Part shown: piece by piece, positions 55,544 through 64,000 of the stretch
Layout: every line of letters begins with the position of its first letter
Numbering within the stretch: position 1 is the stretch's first letter
Assembly (NCBI RefSeq): GCF_024199795.1
Contig: NZ_JANADK010000001.1
Coordinates: forward strand, 310,001 to 374,000
Reading direction: 5' to 3'
Length of the DNA: 64,000 nt
DNA from: Bradyrhizobium sp. CCGB01
GTDB lineage: Bacteria > Pseudomonadota > Alphaproteobacteria > Rhizobiales > Xanthobacteraceae
The notes under the pieces: generated by a model
Database searches by the model: none
Seen by the model: the letters and a program-made list of their open reading frames with translations, nothing else
Told to the model about the DNA's origin: nothing
Program-made: the position numbers and the translations under genes

Positions 55544-56002
55544 TTCCTGCGTCCGGATTTCCGCCCAGCGCGGGGAACGCTGGGGATAGTAAGAACTCGT
55601 TAAGGTCTTACCCTGCACACATATCCGTCCGTAGCGCCTTCCTCAAATCTAGAATCTTAGATTCTTAAGGTTTGAGTCTATGTGACCGTGGATTGGACTC
55701 ACGCAATTCCGTCCGCACGTTCACGCGCGCTTGTTCACATCCATCAACATATCCCCGACCGATCTGGCCATTTCCGATAAGTCGGCCAGCTTCAAAGGCT
55801 TGCGCGTTTCTGTCGGCAGCTTATCAAGGCGGTTGTCCGCGCAATCCCGCTTCCCTCCCGGCGGGCGGCCGGACTTGTTCTGACGGGCAGCGGTGTGAAG
55901 AAAATCGGCACTTGTCCCGCCCCTGGTGTCGCACATCCCTTTCCGAGGGGTTAAGGTCCACAGAAATCCACAAACCACCCCGCCTTCATACAAAGGGCTT
56001 TT
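55544..56002. other. Candidate chromosomal replication origin (oriC) region
   Basis: A 459-bp non-coding strand switch between leftward rho-hemJ and rightward ppsR-maf. It contains an AT-rich stretch with the palindrome AGAATCT-T-AGATTCT (55651-55665). There are three direct TTAAGGT repeats (55600, 55665, 55951), a DnaA-box-like TTGTTCACA (55731), a reverse TTCTTCACA (55894-55902) and an ATCCACA near 55966. No perfect TTATCCACA was found. The position matches the hemE-oriC-RP001 arrangement of alphaproteobacteria, ppsR being the RP001 (DUF299) homologue. Confidence 0.7.
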
Positions 56003-56842
56003 GTGCCGACCTCGAACAATTATTTCCATCTGCACCTCGTCTCCGACTCCACCGGTGAGACGCTGATCACGGTCGCGCGCGCCGTTGCCGCGCAGTACGC
56101 CAACGTAACCCCGGTCGAGCATGTCTATCCGCTGGTGCGCAGCCAGAAGCAGCTCGACCGCGTCCTCGACGAGATCGAGGAAGCGCCGGGAATCGTGCTG
56201 TTCACGCTGCTGGAGAAGGATCTGGTCTCCAGGCTCGAGGACAAGTGCAAGGAGATCAATGTTCCGAGCCTGTCGATCATCGGCCCGGTGATGCAGTTGT
56301 TCGAGGCGTATCTCGGCGCTGCGACCACGGGCCGCGTCGGCGCCCAGCACGTCCTCAATGCAGAATATTTCAAGCGCATCGATGCGCTGAACTACACGAT
56401 GATCCATGACGACGGCCAGCATGTCGAAGGCCTCGACGATGCCGACGTGGTGCTCGTCGGCGTCTCGCGCACCTCCAAGACACCAACGTCGATTTACCTG
56501 GCCAATCGCGGCATCCGCACCGCCAACGTGCCGCTGGTTCCGGGCATTCCGGTGCCGGCGCAATTGGAGACTCTGACGCGGCCGCTCGTGGTGAGCCTGC
56601 ATGCGACGCCGGAACGCCTGATCCAGGTGCGCCAGAACCGCCTGCTCTCGATGGGTGCCGACTCCAGCAGCGACACCTATACCGACAGGCAGGCGGTCGC
56701 CGACGAGGTCGCGTTCGCGCGCAAGCTGAGCGCCAAGCACGATTGGCCGCTGCTCGACGTCACGCGGCGATCGATCGAGGAAACCGCCGCGGCGATCATG
56801 AAGCTCTACAGTGATCGCCAGCGCAACCGGCCCGCGGAATAG
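56003..56842 (+). CDS. ppsR: Pyruvate, phosphate dikinase / PEP synthase regulatory protein (DUF299 kinase-phosphotransferase)
   Basis: A 279-residue bifunctional kinase/pyrophosphorylase: [17 protein letters not shown] at the N-terminus, the P-loop-like [18 protein letters not shown] and C-terminal [19 protein letters not shown] ([16 protein letters not shown]). It phosphorylates and activates or inactivates PPDK/PEP synthase. The GTG at 56003 is preceded by AAAGGG. First gene of the rightward run, 8 bp before maf. Confidence 0.95.
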   Translation: MPTSNNYFHLHLVSDSTGETLITVARAVAAQYANVTPVEHVYPLVRSQKQLDRVLDEIEEAPGIVLFTLLEKDLVSRLEDKCKEINVPSLSIIGPVMQLFEAYLGAATTGRVGAQHVLNAEYFKRIDALNYTMIHDDGQHVEGLDDADVVLVGVSRTSKTPTSIYLANRGIRTANVPLVPGIPVPAQLETLTRPLVVSLHATPERLIQVRQNRLLSMGADSSSDTYTDRQAVADEVAFARKLSAKHDWPLLDVTRRSIEETAAAIMKLYSDRQRNRPAE

Positions 56843-56850
56843 TTTCGGCG

Positions 56851-57459
56851 ATGTCTCTCTGGCGCGGCGAAATTCCGTTGATCCTGGCCTCGCAGAGCAG
56901 CGCGCGAAAGATGCTGCTGGCCAGTGCCGGACTGGAGTTCAAGGCGATCACGGCCGATATCGACGAGCGTGGCATTCAGGCCGCCTCGAATCTTTCGGGT
57001 CCGCATGACATCGCCCTGCTGCTGGCGCGTGAAAAGGCCAGGGCAGTCTCGGCGGGGCATCCGGGAAGCTATGTGATCGGTGCCGACCAGACGCTGGCTC
57101 TGGGCGAGCGTCTTTTCAACAAGCCCGCGGGCCGCGCACAGGCGATGGCGCAATTGCGCGACCTTGCCGGCAAAAGCCACAAGCTGAATTCCGCGGTCGC
57201 CGTGGCGCGAGACGGCGAAATTGTTTTCGAGCATGTTTCGGTGGCTCGCATGACCATGCGGCCGATGACCGAGACGGAGCTTTCAGCCTATCTCGACGCC
57301 GCCGGAGATGCGGTGACGACCAGCGTCGGCGCCTATCAGCTCGAAGGTCTCGGCAGCCATCTGTTCGAACGCATCGAGGGTGACCATTTCACCATTCTCG
57401 GACTGCCGCTGCTGCCGCTGCTTGCGTTCCTGCGGCGCGAACGGCTAGTTGCGGTGTGA
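56851..57459 (+). CDS. maf: Maf-family nucleoside triphosphate pyrophosphatase
   Basis: A 202-residue protein with the Maf N-terminus [21 protein letters not shown], the catalytic acidic region [25 protein letters not shown] and the [11 protein letters not shown] motif. It dephosphorylates non-canonical or cytoplasmic dTTP/UTP-type nucleotides. Operon with ppsR and coaE. Confidence 0.94.
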   Translation: MSLWRGEIPLILASQSSARKMLLASAGLEFKAITADIDERGIQAASNLSGPHDIALLLAREKARAVSAGHPGSYVIGADQTLALGERLFNKPAGRAQAMAQLRDLAGKSHKLNSAVAVARDGEIVFEHVSVARMTMRPMTETELSAYLDAAGDAVTTSVGAYQLEGLGSHLFERIEGDHFTILGLPLLPLLAFLRRERLVAV

Positions 57460-57481
57460 TGACAGAGATGGCTTGGCGCTG

Positions 57482-58081
57482 ATGCGGATCCTTGGACTGA
57501 CCGGCTCGATCGGCATGGGAAAATCCACCACCGCGAAATTGTTCGCGGAGGCCGGCGTTCCCGTCTACGACGCCGATGCTGCCGTCCACCAGCTCTACGA
57601 GGGCGAGGCCGCGCCCGCGATCGAGGCCGCCTTCCCCGGCACCACCGCGAACGGCAAGGTCGACCGGCCAAAACTGTCCGCGCGCGTCGTGCATGACCCG
57701 GCGGCCATCAAGCAGCTCGAGCAGATTGTCCATCCGATGCTCGGCGCCTCCCGGCAGAAATTCTTCGCCGATGCGGAAGCAGCCGAGGCGCCCGTCGTGG
57801 TCCTGGATATCCCGCTGCTGTTCGAAACCGGCGGTGAGAAGCGGGTCGATGCCGTGGTCGTGGTGTCGACCTCGCCGGAACTCCAGCGCAAGCGTGTGCT
57901 GGAACGCGGCACGATGGATGAGGCCAAGCTCGATGCCATCATCGCCAAGCAGACGCCGGATGCCGAGAAGCGCAAGCGGGCCGATTTCGTAGTGGATACG
58001 TCACACGGACTTGAACCGGTGCGCGCCCAAATCACGCACATCCTGGCCGAGGTCGTTAAGATGCCGCAGCGGCGAGCCTGA
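57482..58081 (+). CDS. coaE: Dephospho-CoA kinase
   Basis: A 199-residue kinase with P-loop [18 protein letters not shown] and the [23 protein letters not shown] core, catalysing the last step of coenzyme A synthesis. Start at 57482 (MRILGLTG) as in the family; the longer frame overlaps the maf stop. In many alphaproteobacteria aroE lies between maf and coaE; here the gap is 22 bp, so aroE is elsewhere. Confidence 0.96.
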   Translation: MRILGLTGSIGMGKSTTAKLFAEAGVPVYDADAAVHQLYEGEAAPAIEAAFPGTTANGKVDRPKLSARVVHDPAAIKQLEQIVHPMLGASRQKFFADAEAAEAPVVVLDIPLLFETGGEKRVDAVVVVSTSPELQRKRVLERGTMDEAKLDAIIAKQTPDAEKRKRADFVVDTSHGLEPVRAQITHILAEVVKMPQRRA

Positions 58082-58110
58082 TTCGCCGCTCTCACACGGC
58101 GTCCCAAATC

Positions 58111-58827
58111 ATGCGTGAAATCGTTCTCGACACCGAAACCACCGGCCTCGATCCGCTCCGCGGCGATCGGCTGGTCGAAATCGGCTGCGTCGAGATTTTC
58201 AACCGCATGCCGACGGGACAGACGTATCACGTCTATATCAACCCCGAACGCGACATGCCGGCGGAAGCCTTCGCAGTCCACGGGCTGTCGGCGGAATTCC
58301 TGTCGACCAAGCCGCTGTTCCACGAGGTCGCCGATGCGTTTCTGGAGTTCATCGGCGATGCGCCGCTGGTGATCCACAACGCTTCGTTCGATATCGGCTT
58401 CATCAATGCCGAGCTCGACAAGATCAAGCGCGCGGCGGTCCCGCGTGAGCGTCTGGTCGATACCCTGCTGCTGGCGCGGCGCAAGCATCCCGGCGTGTCG
58501 AACCGGCTCGACGATCTCTGCTCGCGCTATTCGATCGACAATTCACACCGCACCAAGCACGGCGCGCTGCTCGACGCCGAGCTGCTCGCCGAAGTCTATG
58601 TCGATCTGGTCGGGGCGCGGCAGTCGCAGCTGCTACTAGCGTCGGACGCCGAAGATATCAGAGTCACTGCTGCTGGCGATACGCCACGGCGGCAGCGGAC
58701 CGTGCCGCTCGCGCCGCGGATTTCCGATGCCGAGCGCGAGGCCCACCGGGCCTTCATCGCAACGCTCGGCGACAAGGCGATCTGGAACGAGTTCCTGCCC
58801 GCTCCAGTCGCCCCTCCGGCTGGTTAG
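58111..58827 (+). CDS. dnaQ: DNA polymerase III epsilon (proofreading exonuclease)
   Basis: A 238-residue DEDDh exonuclease: [24 protein letters not shown] (exo I), [14 protein letters not shown] (exo II) and [21 protein letters not shown] (exo III with His and Asp). It proofreads within the replicative polymerase. It shares 4 bp with the convergent secB stop. Confidence 0.97.
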   Translation: MREIVLDTETTGLDPLRGDRLVEIGCVEIFNRMPTGQTYHVYINPERDMPAEAFAVHGLSAEFLSTKPLFHEVADAFLEFIGDAPLVIHNASFDIGFINAELDKIKRAAVPRERLVDTLLLARRKHPGVSNRLDDLCSRYSIDNSHRTKHGALLDAELLAEVYVDLVGARQSQLLLASDAEDIRVTAAGDTPRRQRTVPLAPRISDAEREAHRAFIATLGDKAIWNEFLPAPVAPPAG

Positions 58828-59312
58828 GCCTGACCGGTCTGTCCGCCCTGGGCGGCCATTTGCCGCTCCATGTTCTGACGATAGAGACCGACGAAGTCGA
58901 CCGGGTCCAGCATCAGCGGCGGGAACCCGCCGTCGCGCACCGCCGTCGCGATGATCTCGCGGGCGAACGGGAACAGCAGGCGCGGGCACTCGATCATGAC
59001 CAGCGGATGCAGGTTCTCCTTCGGCACGTTGGTGATGCGGAACACGCCAGCATAGGCGAGCTCGAACGAGAACATGATCTTGCCGGCTGTCTCGGCCTTG
59101 CCCTCGACCGACAGCGTCACCTCGAACTCGGTATCACTCAGGTTGTTGGCGCTGACATTGATCTGGATGTTGATCTGGGGCGGCTGGCCCTGCTGCTGGA
59201 GCGAGCTGGGCGCGTTCGGATTTTCGAACGACAGGTCCTTGGTGTACTGCGCCAGCACGTTGAGCTGGGGAGCCTGGGCCGCCTCGGGAGGGGTGCCGTT
59301 ACCGTTGGTCAT
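58824..59312 (-). CDS. secB: Protein-export chaperone SecB
   Basis: A 162-residue tetrameric chaperone with [19 protein letters not shown] at the start, [19 protein letters not shown], and the C-terminal [30 protein letters not shown] typical of alphaproteobacterial SecB. It delivers unfolded exported proteins to SecA. Convergent with dnaQ; its promoter lies in 59313-59729. Confidence 0.96.
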   Translation of the reverse strand: MTNGNGTPPEAAQAPQLNVLAQYTKDLSFENPNAPSSLQQQGQPPQINIQINVSANNLSDTEFEVTLSVEGKAETAGKIMFSFELAYAGVFRITNVPKENLHPLVMIECPRLLFPFAREIIATAVRDGGFPPLMLDPVDFVGLYRQNMERQMAAQGGQTGQA

Positions 59313-59579
59313 CGAAGTCTCTCCTTACCCGATTGGGGCTGAATTTCGCGGCGGTTGGCTAACATAGGGCCGCCTCGTTCCACAAGGACGAACGGTCCCG
59401 GACGGGGATCCGGACCACGCCCACAATTGTGACGTTCAATCCGGCCCCCTGGCGAAATCACACGTTAAACGATTGAAGATGCGCGATTTCCGGGCAGGAT
59501 CGGGTTTCCCCTTAAGCATAAAACGCGCTACACTCGGCGCTGTGCCAAAAGGCGCCATTGGCCGGGCAAGATTTCGTGC

Positions 59580-59649
59580 CTACATCCCACGGACCAGACC
59601 CGCGGATCCAAAAATGGTGATGTAGACTTGCCGTTCCCGTATGGAACGG
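59580..59649. ncRNA. Candidate structured element upstream of the Tim44-like gene
   Basis: Two adjacent hairpins: CTACATC ... GATGTAG (59580-59625) and CCGTTCC-CGTAT-GGAACGG (59631-59649). No T-run follows. It sits in the 417-bp secB/tim44 gap, which contains no other gene. Could be a small RNA or a 5' leader structure. Low certainty. Confidence 0.35.
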
Positions 59650-59729
59650 TCTACTGGCCGGATTGATTTTCCCGGCGACGACCTCTTCGAGACGACCCCT
59701 TATAGAGAAGACCAGAAAGCGAATTCGAC

Positions 59730-60437
59730 GTGGACATCTACACCATCATCTTCCTGGCGCTGGCGGTCTTTATCTTTCTGAGGCTTCGCAGCGTGCTGGG
59801 GCAGCGGACAGGCAACGAGCGGCCGCCGTTCGACCGCACCGCCGCCCGTAATGCGCTGGGGGGTGCCCAGGACAAGAACGTTGTGACCATGCCAGGCAAG
59901 GTGATCGACCAGGCCCCGCTGGCGCCGACGGCTGACCCGACCCCGCCCTCCGATCGCTGGAAGGGTCTGGCCGAGCCGGGCTCCGCGCTCGCCCAGGGTC
60001 TCGACGCCATCGTCGATAAAGATTCCACGTTCGACCCGCGCCATTTCATCTCCGGGGCCCGCGGCGCCTATGAGATGATCGTGCTGGCCTTTGCCAATGG
60101 CGATCGCCGTGCGCTGCGCGACCTGCTGTCGTCGGAGGTCTATGAGAGCTTCGACGCCGCCATCAAGGAACGCGAGAAGAACGAGCAGAAGACCGAGACG
60201 CGCTTCGTCTCGATCGACAAGGCCGAGCTCGTCGGCGCCGAGCTGCGCGATCGCACGGCCCAGCTCACCATCCGCTTCGTCTCGCAGATGATCTCGGCCA
60301 CCCGCGACAAGACCGGCAACATCGTCGACGGCAGCGCCGACACGGTCGCCGACATCACCGACATCTGGACGTTCGCCCGCGACATCACCTCTCGCGATCC
60401 AAACTGGAAGCTGGTTGGCACCGGAAGCGCGAATTAA
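59730..60437 (+). CDS. Tim44/TimA-domain membrane-associated protein
   Basis: A 235-residue protein with one N-terminal membrane helix (MDIYTIIFLALAVFIFLRLRSVLG) and a C-terminal Tim44-like domain (FISGARGAYEMIVLAFANGDRRALRDLLSSEVYESF, then DIWTFARDITSRDPNWKLVGTGS). Family: TimA of alphaproteobacteria, related to mitochondrial Tim44. GTG start at 59730. Its gene overlaps the mltA gene by 23 bp. Often beside secB in alphaproteobacteria. Confidence 0.92.
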   Translation: MDIYTIIFLALAVFIFLRLRSVLGQRTGNERPPFDRTAARNALGGAQDKNVVTMPGKVIDQAPLAPTADPTPPSDRWKGLAEPGSALAQGLDAIVDKDSTFDPRHFISGARGAYEMIVLAFANGDRRALRDLLSSEVYESFDAAIKEREKNEQKTETRFVSIDKAELVGAELRDRTAQLTIRFVSQMISATRDKTGNIVDGSADTVADITDIWTFARDITSRDPNWKLVGTGSAN

Positions 60438-61974
60438 GATTTTCCTCAAGAACAGCGCGACGGCGCTTTGCGCAGGTGTCGTCGTGCTGTCGTCGTTTTC
60501 GCTCGGCGCCGAGGCCGCGCGGCGTCACTATCGCAGCCATCACCATCATCGCCCGGAATTGCCCGCCGCACCGCCGCGGGCGTTGCCCTATCCGCAGCTT
60601 CCCCTGCCGTTCGAAGTCCCCGGTGCGCAATATCTGCCGCTGGCCTGGGCGGACGTGAAGGGCTGGAGCGACGACAATCATCTCGCCGCCTACAAGACGT
60701 TCCGCGCCAGTTGCCGGACGATCAACGCGCAGACCGGGGCGCCTGAGCCGAAAGCGCTTGGCGCCTCGCTGAACGAACCCTGCCGCGCCGCCAAGTCGCT
60801 CGAGCTCAGCGACGACGCCAGGGCTAAAACTTTCTTCGAGGAGAATTTTTCGCCGCTGAGGATCTCGCGTCTCGGCGAGCCCGACGGTTTCGTCACCGGC
60901 TATTACGAGCCGGTGCTGGATGGATCGCGCACGCAGACCGAGGTCTTCAATGTGCCGGTCTATCGCCGGCCCTCGAACCTGTTCGTTCGCGGCTACAAGC
61001 AGGACTCGGTCAGCCTGCCCAACAAGGGCCCGGTCTACCGCAAGATCGGCCGCCGCAAGCTCGTGCCCTATTACGACCGCGGCGAGATCGAGGACGGCAA
61101 GATCGCCGGCCGCGGACTCGAGATCGCCTGGCTGAAGGACCCGACCGATCTGCTGTTCGCCCAGATCCAGGGCTCGGCGCGGATCAAGTTCGACGACGGC
61201 GGTACGGTCCGGCTCAATTACGATGCCTATAACGGCTATCCCTACACCGCCGTCGGGCGCGTCCTGATCGAGCGCGGCATCATTCCGAAGGAAGAGATGT
61301 CGATGCAGAAGATCAGGGAGTGGATGGCGCAGAATCCTGATGGCGCCAAGGACCTGCGGCGCCAGAACCGCTCCTACATCTTCTTCCGCGAGGTCAATCT
61401 CTCCGACAAGGACGAGGCGGTGGGCGCGCAGGGCATTCCGCTGACGGCCGGCCGCTCGATCGCGGTCGACAAGTCGCTGCATGTCTACGGCACGCCGTTC
61501 TTCATCGAGGGCGAGCTGCCGATCGATTCCGAGCGCTCGAAGACGCCGTTCCACCGGCTGATGATCGCGCAGGACACCGGCTCGGCCATCATCGGGCCTG
61601 CCCGCGCCGATCTCTATTTCGGCGCCGGCGCGGATGCCGGCCGCGTGTCCGGGCGGCTGCGCCATCCCATGCACTTTGTCATGCTGGTGCCGAAGGGCCT
61701 CGATCCATCCGTGCGCGGCGCAAGGCTGCCGGTGCCTGATCCGCGTCCCTCGGAAAAAATCGCAAAACTGTTTCCGCAGACCGATCCCGCGAAGAACGCT
61801 GCGGCGAAGCCGGCTGAATCCGGCAAGGCTGGCGCGGCTTCGCCCGCCGTGCCACAAGCCAACGACGCCACCGTTGCGGTGGCAAGCCCGGTGCCGTTGC
61901 CGGAGCCGCGTCCCAACATCAAGCCCGACCGCGAACAGCGCAAGCGCGTGAATCGTCGTTCCGACCAGCAATGA
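60415..61974 (+). CDS. mltA: Membrane-bound lytic murein transglycosylase A
   Basis: A 519-residue MltA: signal-like N-terminus (LKNSATALCAGVVVLSSF), a His-rich run (residues about 38-45), MltA body with FVTGYYEPVLDGS, IQGSARIKFDDGG and the catalytic region MIAQDTGSAIIGPARADLYFG. A C-terminal Pro/Ala-rich tail (about 465-519) has no domain. Cleaves peptidoglycan with anhydro product. TTG start at 60415 is inside the upstream gene; no later start precedes the signal region. Confidence 0.93.
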   Translation: MAPEARIKIFLKNSATALCAGVVVLSSFSLGAEAARRHYRSHHHHRPELPAAPPRALPYPQLPLPFEVPGAQYLPLAWADVKGWSDDNHLAAYKTFRASCRTINAQTGAPEPKALGASLNEPCRAAKSLELSDDARAKTFFEENFSPLRISRLGEPDGFVTGYYEPVLDGSRTQTEVFNVPVYRRPSNLFVRGYKQDSVSLPNKGPVYRKIGRRKLVPYYDRGEIEDGKIAGRGLEIAWLKDPTDLLFAQIQGSARIKFDDGGTVRLNYDAYNGYPYTAVGRVLIERGIIPKEEMSMQKIREWMAQNPDGAKDLRRQNRSYIFFREVNLSDKDEAVGAQGIPLTAGRSIAVDKSLHVYGTPFFIEGELPIDSERSKTPFHRLMIAQDTGSAIIGPARADLYFGAGADAGRVSGRLRHPMHFVMLVPKGLDPSVRGARLPVPDPRPSEKIAKLFPQTDPAKNAAAKPAESGKAGAASPAVPQANDATVAVASPVPLPEPRPNIKPDREQRKRVNRRSDQQ

Positions 61975-62561
61975 AGCGATCGTCCCGCCCGCCCGTGCTG
62001 GAGCCTCGTCCCTCGTCGCGCCGCCGCGCGCTGACCGAGGAAGAGCGCGAGTTGTGGGACCTCGTCGCAAAGCAAGTGAAGCCGTTGAGGAAGCATCGCG
62101 TGGCAAAGGCGCATGCCTTGCCGCGCGCCGAGCCTTCACCCGCCGTACCAGCGACGCGACCTGCTCCCTCGTCCCGTCCGATTGCCGCTGCGCCGGCGCC
62201 ACGCGCTGCAAAGCCGGCGATGCCGCCCTTGGCGCCGCTCGGCAAGCGCGAGCGAACAAAACTGTCGCGCGGCCGCAGCGAGATCGAGGCGCGGCTCGAT
62301 CTGCACGGCATGACCCAGATGCGCGCCCATCGCGCCCTCACCGGCTTCCTGCACCGGGCTCATCACGACGGCCTGACCTTCGTGCTCGTCATCACCGGCA
62401 AGGGCCGCAGCGGCGGCGAAAGCGGCGTGCTGCGCCGGCAGGTGCCGGAATGGCTGAGCCTGCCGGAATTCCGCACCTTCGTCGTCGGCTTCGAGGAGGC
62501 CGCTATCGGCCATGGCGGCGAGGGCGCGCTTTATGTCCGCATTCGCCGGGCGAGATTCTAA
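61971..62561 (+). CDS. smrA: Smr-domain protein
   Basis: A 196-residue protein with a charged/Pro-Ala-rich N-terminal half and a C-terminal Smr domain: DLHGMTQMRAHRAL and VITGKGRSGGESGVLRRQVPEWL with the nuclease-associated LDLHG motif. Smr domains are endonucleases in MutS2 and related proteins. The ATGA overlap with mltA implies translational coupling. Its stop overlaps the convergent membrane-protein gene by 4 bp. Confidence 0.92.
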   Translation: MKRSSRPPVLEPRPSSRRRALTEEERELWDLVAKQVKPLRKHRVAKAHALPRAEPSPAVPATRPAPSSRPIAAAPAPRAAKPAMPPLAPLGKRERTKLSRGRSEIEARLDLHGMTQMRAHRALTGFLHRAHHDGLTFVLVITGKGRSGGESGVLRRQVPEWLSLPEFRTFVVGFEEAAIGHGGEGALYVRIRRARF

Positions 62562-63682
62562 AACGGCCGGACGATTCCGACGCGTGGGATCAAGGTGATG
62601 ATCAGGCCGACGATGTTTGTCTTCTGATCTTCCGCCGGAATCAGCGGCGTGTCCCGCGCGGCGGGGAGCATCTTCACCGCATGCAGGATCAGGAACATGC
62701 AGACCGCCCAGTTCGAGATCCAGCGCGAATAATCGAACACCATCGCGAACATCACGAGATAGGCGAGGCTGACGCCGATCAGCGCGGCGATCACGAGGCG
62801 CCGGTGCACGTCGTTTGCGAGCGCGCCGATCAGGCCGGCGAAATAGCGCCAGAGCGGCGTGTGCAGCCAGATCAGCAGGGCAAACACCGGCACGCCGAGG
62901 ATGTTGTGCGGCAGGCGGCCCCAGGTGTCGGAAACTTCCTTCGCCAGCGGCTGGTACCAGATGTAGGCAAATTGCAGCAGATCGGTCCGCGCCGGATCTG
63001 CCATCCGGGTCCTCAGGTAGGCCACGAAATCCGCTTCGGGGATCGGCATCGTTCCCCAAAATTGCGCGGCGAAGAACAACGCGCTCACGCACAGCAGCGC
63101 GACCAAGCCGAACGCGGCGTTCGTTCTGGTCATGCCGCAGGCGAGGTAGTGCCGGATCACGACGATGGTGATGATCGTCGGCACGTACATCAGCAGATGA
63201 ATGTGGTGGATCAGCACGAGGACGATCGAGAACAGCGCGGCCAAAGCCACGAACAGCAACGAGCCGGCCGGCATCAGCAGCAGGACGAGCGCGAGTGCGC
63301 AGCCATAGATGTCGAAATGGCCGAGCGTGTGCATGAAGTTCTTGAGGAAGAACGGCGAGCCCGCGATGAAGACGAACAGCGGCAGCGTCTTCGCGGTGAA
63401 GCCAAACGTTTTTTGGAACAGCCTGACGAACAGCCCCAGCGTCACCAGCCACGTTGCCCCGCCGAGAGCGAACACGAGCCAGACCGGCACCTTGTTCATG
63501 AACAGCGCGACGATCGCCCCGATCAGCGCGCGCTTGATGAAGCCGAAATGATAGTCGACGAGGAGGTGGATGTAGGGGACGTAAGGCGGCAGCTGGATCT
63601 TGTGAACGAACACGCCGACGATCACCGCCGCGTTGATCGCGAGCAGGATGCGCCAGGGATTCTTCTGGATTCGAGCGATCAC
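62558..63682 (-). CDS. Multi-spanning membrane protein of unknown function
   Basis: A 374-residue protein with about nine to ten predicted membrane helices and no recognisable enzymatic motif. Near the N-terminus DYHFGFIKRALIG resembles a motif in glycosyltransferase-type or EpsG-like polytopic proteins, but that is only a resemblance. It is convergent with the mltA-smr operon (4-bp overlap) and codirectional with hslU. Confidence 0.75.
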   Translation of the reverse strand: MIARIQKNPWRILLAINAAVIVGVFVHKIQLPPYVPYIHLLVDYHFGFIKRALIGAIVALFMNKVPVWLVFALGGATWLVTLGLFVRLFQKTFGFTAKTLPLFVFIAGSPFFLKNFMHTLGHFDIYGCALALVLLLMPAGSLLFVALAALFSIVLVLIHHIHLLMYVPTIITIVVIRHYLACGMTRTNAAFGLVALLCVSALFFAAQFWGTMPIPEADFVAYLRTRMADPARTDLLQFAYIWYQPLAKEVSDTWGRLPHNILGVPVFALLIWLHTPLWRYFAGLIGALANDVHRRLVIAALIGVSLAYLVMFAMVFDYSRWISNWAVCMFLILHAVKMLPAARDTPLIPAEDQKTNIVGLIITLIPRVGIVRPF

Positions 63683-63715
63683 GCCACACCCGAGCTGGCG
63701 CGATCTATCTCCGCC

Positions 63716-63875
63716 GTCGTCCCGGACAAGCGAGCACAGCGAGCGCAGATCCGGGACCCATAACCACAGGAAGTTGTTTGAGTCGGGATCGGAGCCGCCA
63801 TCTGTTTCAACAAGGACCGGTGGTTATGGGTCCCCGCGCCCGTGCGCAATTGTGCACCAGGCGGGGACGCCGGCC
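63716..63875. repeat. Intergenic palindromic repeat region (CGTCCCGG...; GGTTATGGGTCC)
   Basis: Between the membrane-protein gene and hslU. It contains GGACCCATAACCAC facing GTGGTTATGGGTCC (near 63755 and 63815) and a CGTCCCGG related to the repeat at 1726. No gene seen. Confidence 0.7.
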
Positions 63876-63900
63876 CGATAGATAGCTGACCCCGGCTGAA

Positions 63901-64000
63901 TTACAAAATGAACCGGCTCAAATCCGCGTTCTTGGCGAGGTCACCGACGTGCTTCTGCACGAAGTCCGCATCGATCCGGACGGTCTCGCCGCTGCGGTCG
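63901..64000 (-). CDS. hslU: HslU, ATP-dependent protease ATPase subunit (C-terminal fragment)
   Basis: Reading the minus strand from the window edge gives [18 protein letters not shown] then [18 protein letters not shown] (32 residues), the highly conserved C-terminus of HslU, the AAA+ unfoldase partner of the HslV peptidase. The rest of the gene lies beyond the window. Confidence 0.93.
   Translation of the reverse strand, partial: DRSGETVRIDADFVQKHVGDLAKNADLSRFIL

Overview
The window looks like chromosomal DNA of a Bradyrhizobium-like alphaproteobacterium (Hyphomicrobiales). The base composition is GC-rich. Two glnK-amtB pairs lie in tandem, parS sites of the GTTTCACGTGAAAC type cluster beside parAB, and the order parB-parA-rsmG-mnmG-mnmE-rho-hemJ | ppsR-maf-coaE-dnaQ-secB is the arrangement known around alphaproteobacterial replication origins. 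The genus is an inference from gene order and intergenic repeat families; no search was possible.

Layout. 1-11.4 kb: a DsbA-fold isomerase, a ketopantoate-reductase-like gene, a soluble sugar-dehydrogenase/c-type cytochrome pair, an epimerase, tRNA-Gly(GCC), a thioredoxin-TPR protein and a Lon-domain protein. A small accessory block follows (cytochrome b561 + PepSY protein, a TetR-controlled enoyl-CoA hydratase/epimerase/membrane-protein group), then Trm112. 11.5-19.7 kb: a UbiH-type hydroxylase, TesB, and a divergently regulated catabolic operon (IclR regulator; AMP-forming ligase, MaoC-like hydratase, family III CoA-transferase, Bug-type solute-binding protein). 19.7-21.5 kb: two paralogous GYF-domain membrane proteins. 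21.8-27.2 kb: nitrogen module glnK1-amtB1, an inserted ArsR/SRPBCC/ClpP-like segment, a decayed amtB tail, then glnK2-amtB2 closed by a strong terminator.

27.4-42 kb: a secreted caspase-like protein, a GFA-family protein, then an aminotransferase, ftsK, lolA and xth. After these come a cNMP-binding protein, an OmpR-type regulator, an L,D-transpeptidase, a keto-acid hydratase, a YggS protein and two convergent diguanylate cyclases. 42-46.4 kb: leuS-lptE-holA, an overlapping operon. 46.7-55.5 kb: leftward chromosome-segregation, tRNA-modification and termination genes with at least six parS sites. 55.5-56.0 kb: a non-coding strand-switch region that is the best oriC candidate. 56-62.6 kb: ppsR, maf, coaE, dnaQ, secB (reverse), a Tim44-like protein, mltA and smr. 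The window closes with an unrecognised multi-spanning membrane protein and the 3' end of hslU.

Gene starts were moved from the longest reading frame to the best-supported internal start where family alignment, a Shine-Dalgarno sequence or an ATGA-type overlap favoured it; each entry says so. Many intergenic gaps hold palindromic repeats that recur inside the window. Most lack a T-run and so do not look like simple terminators.
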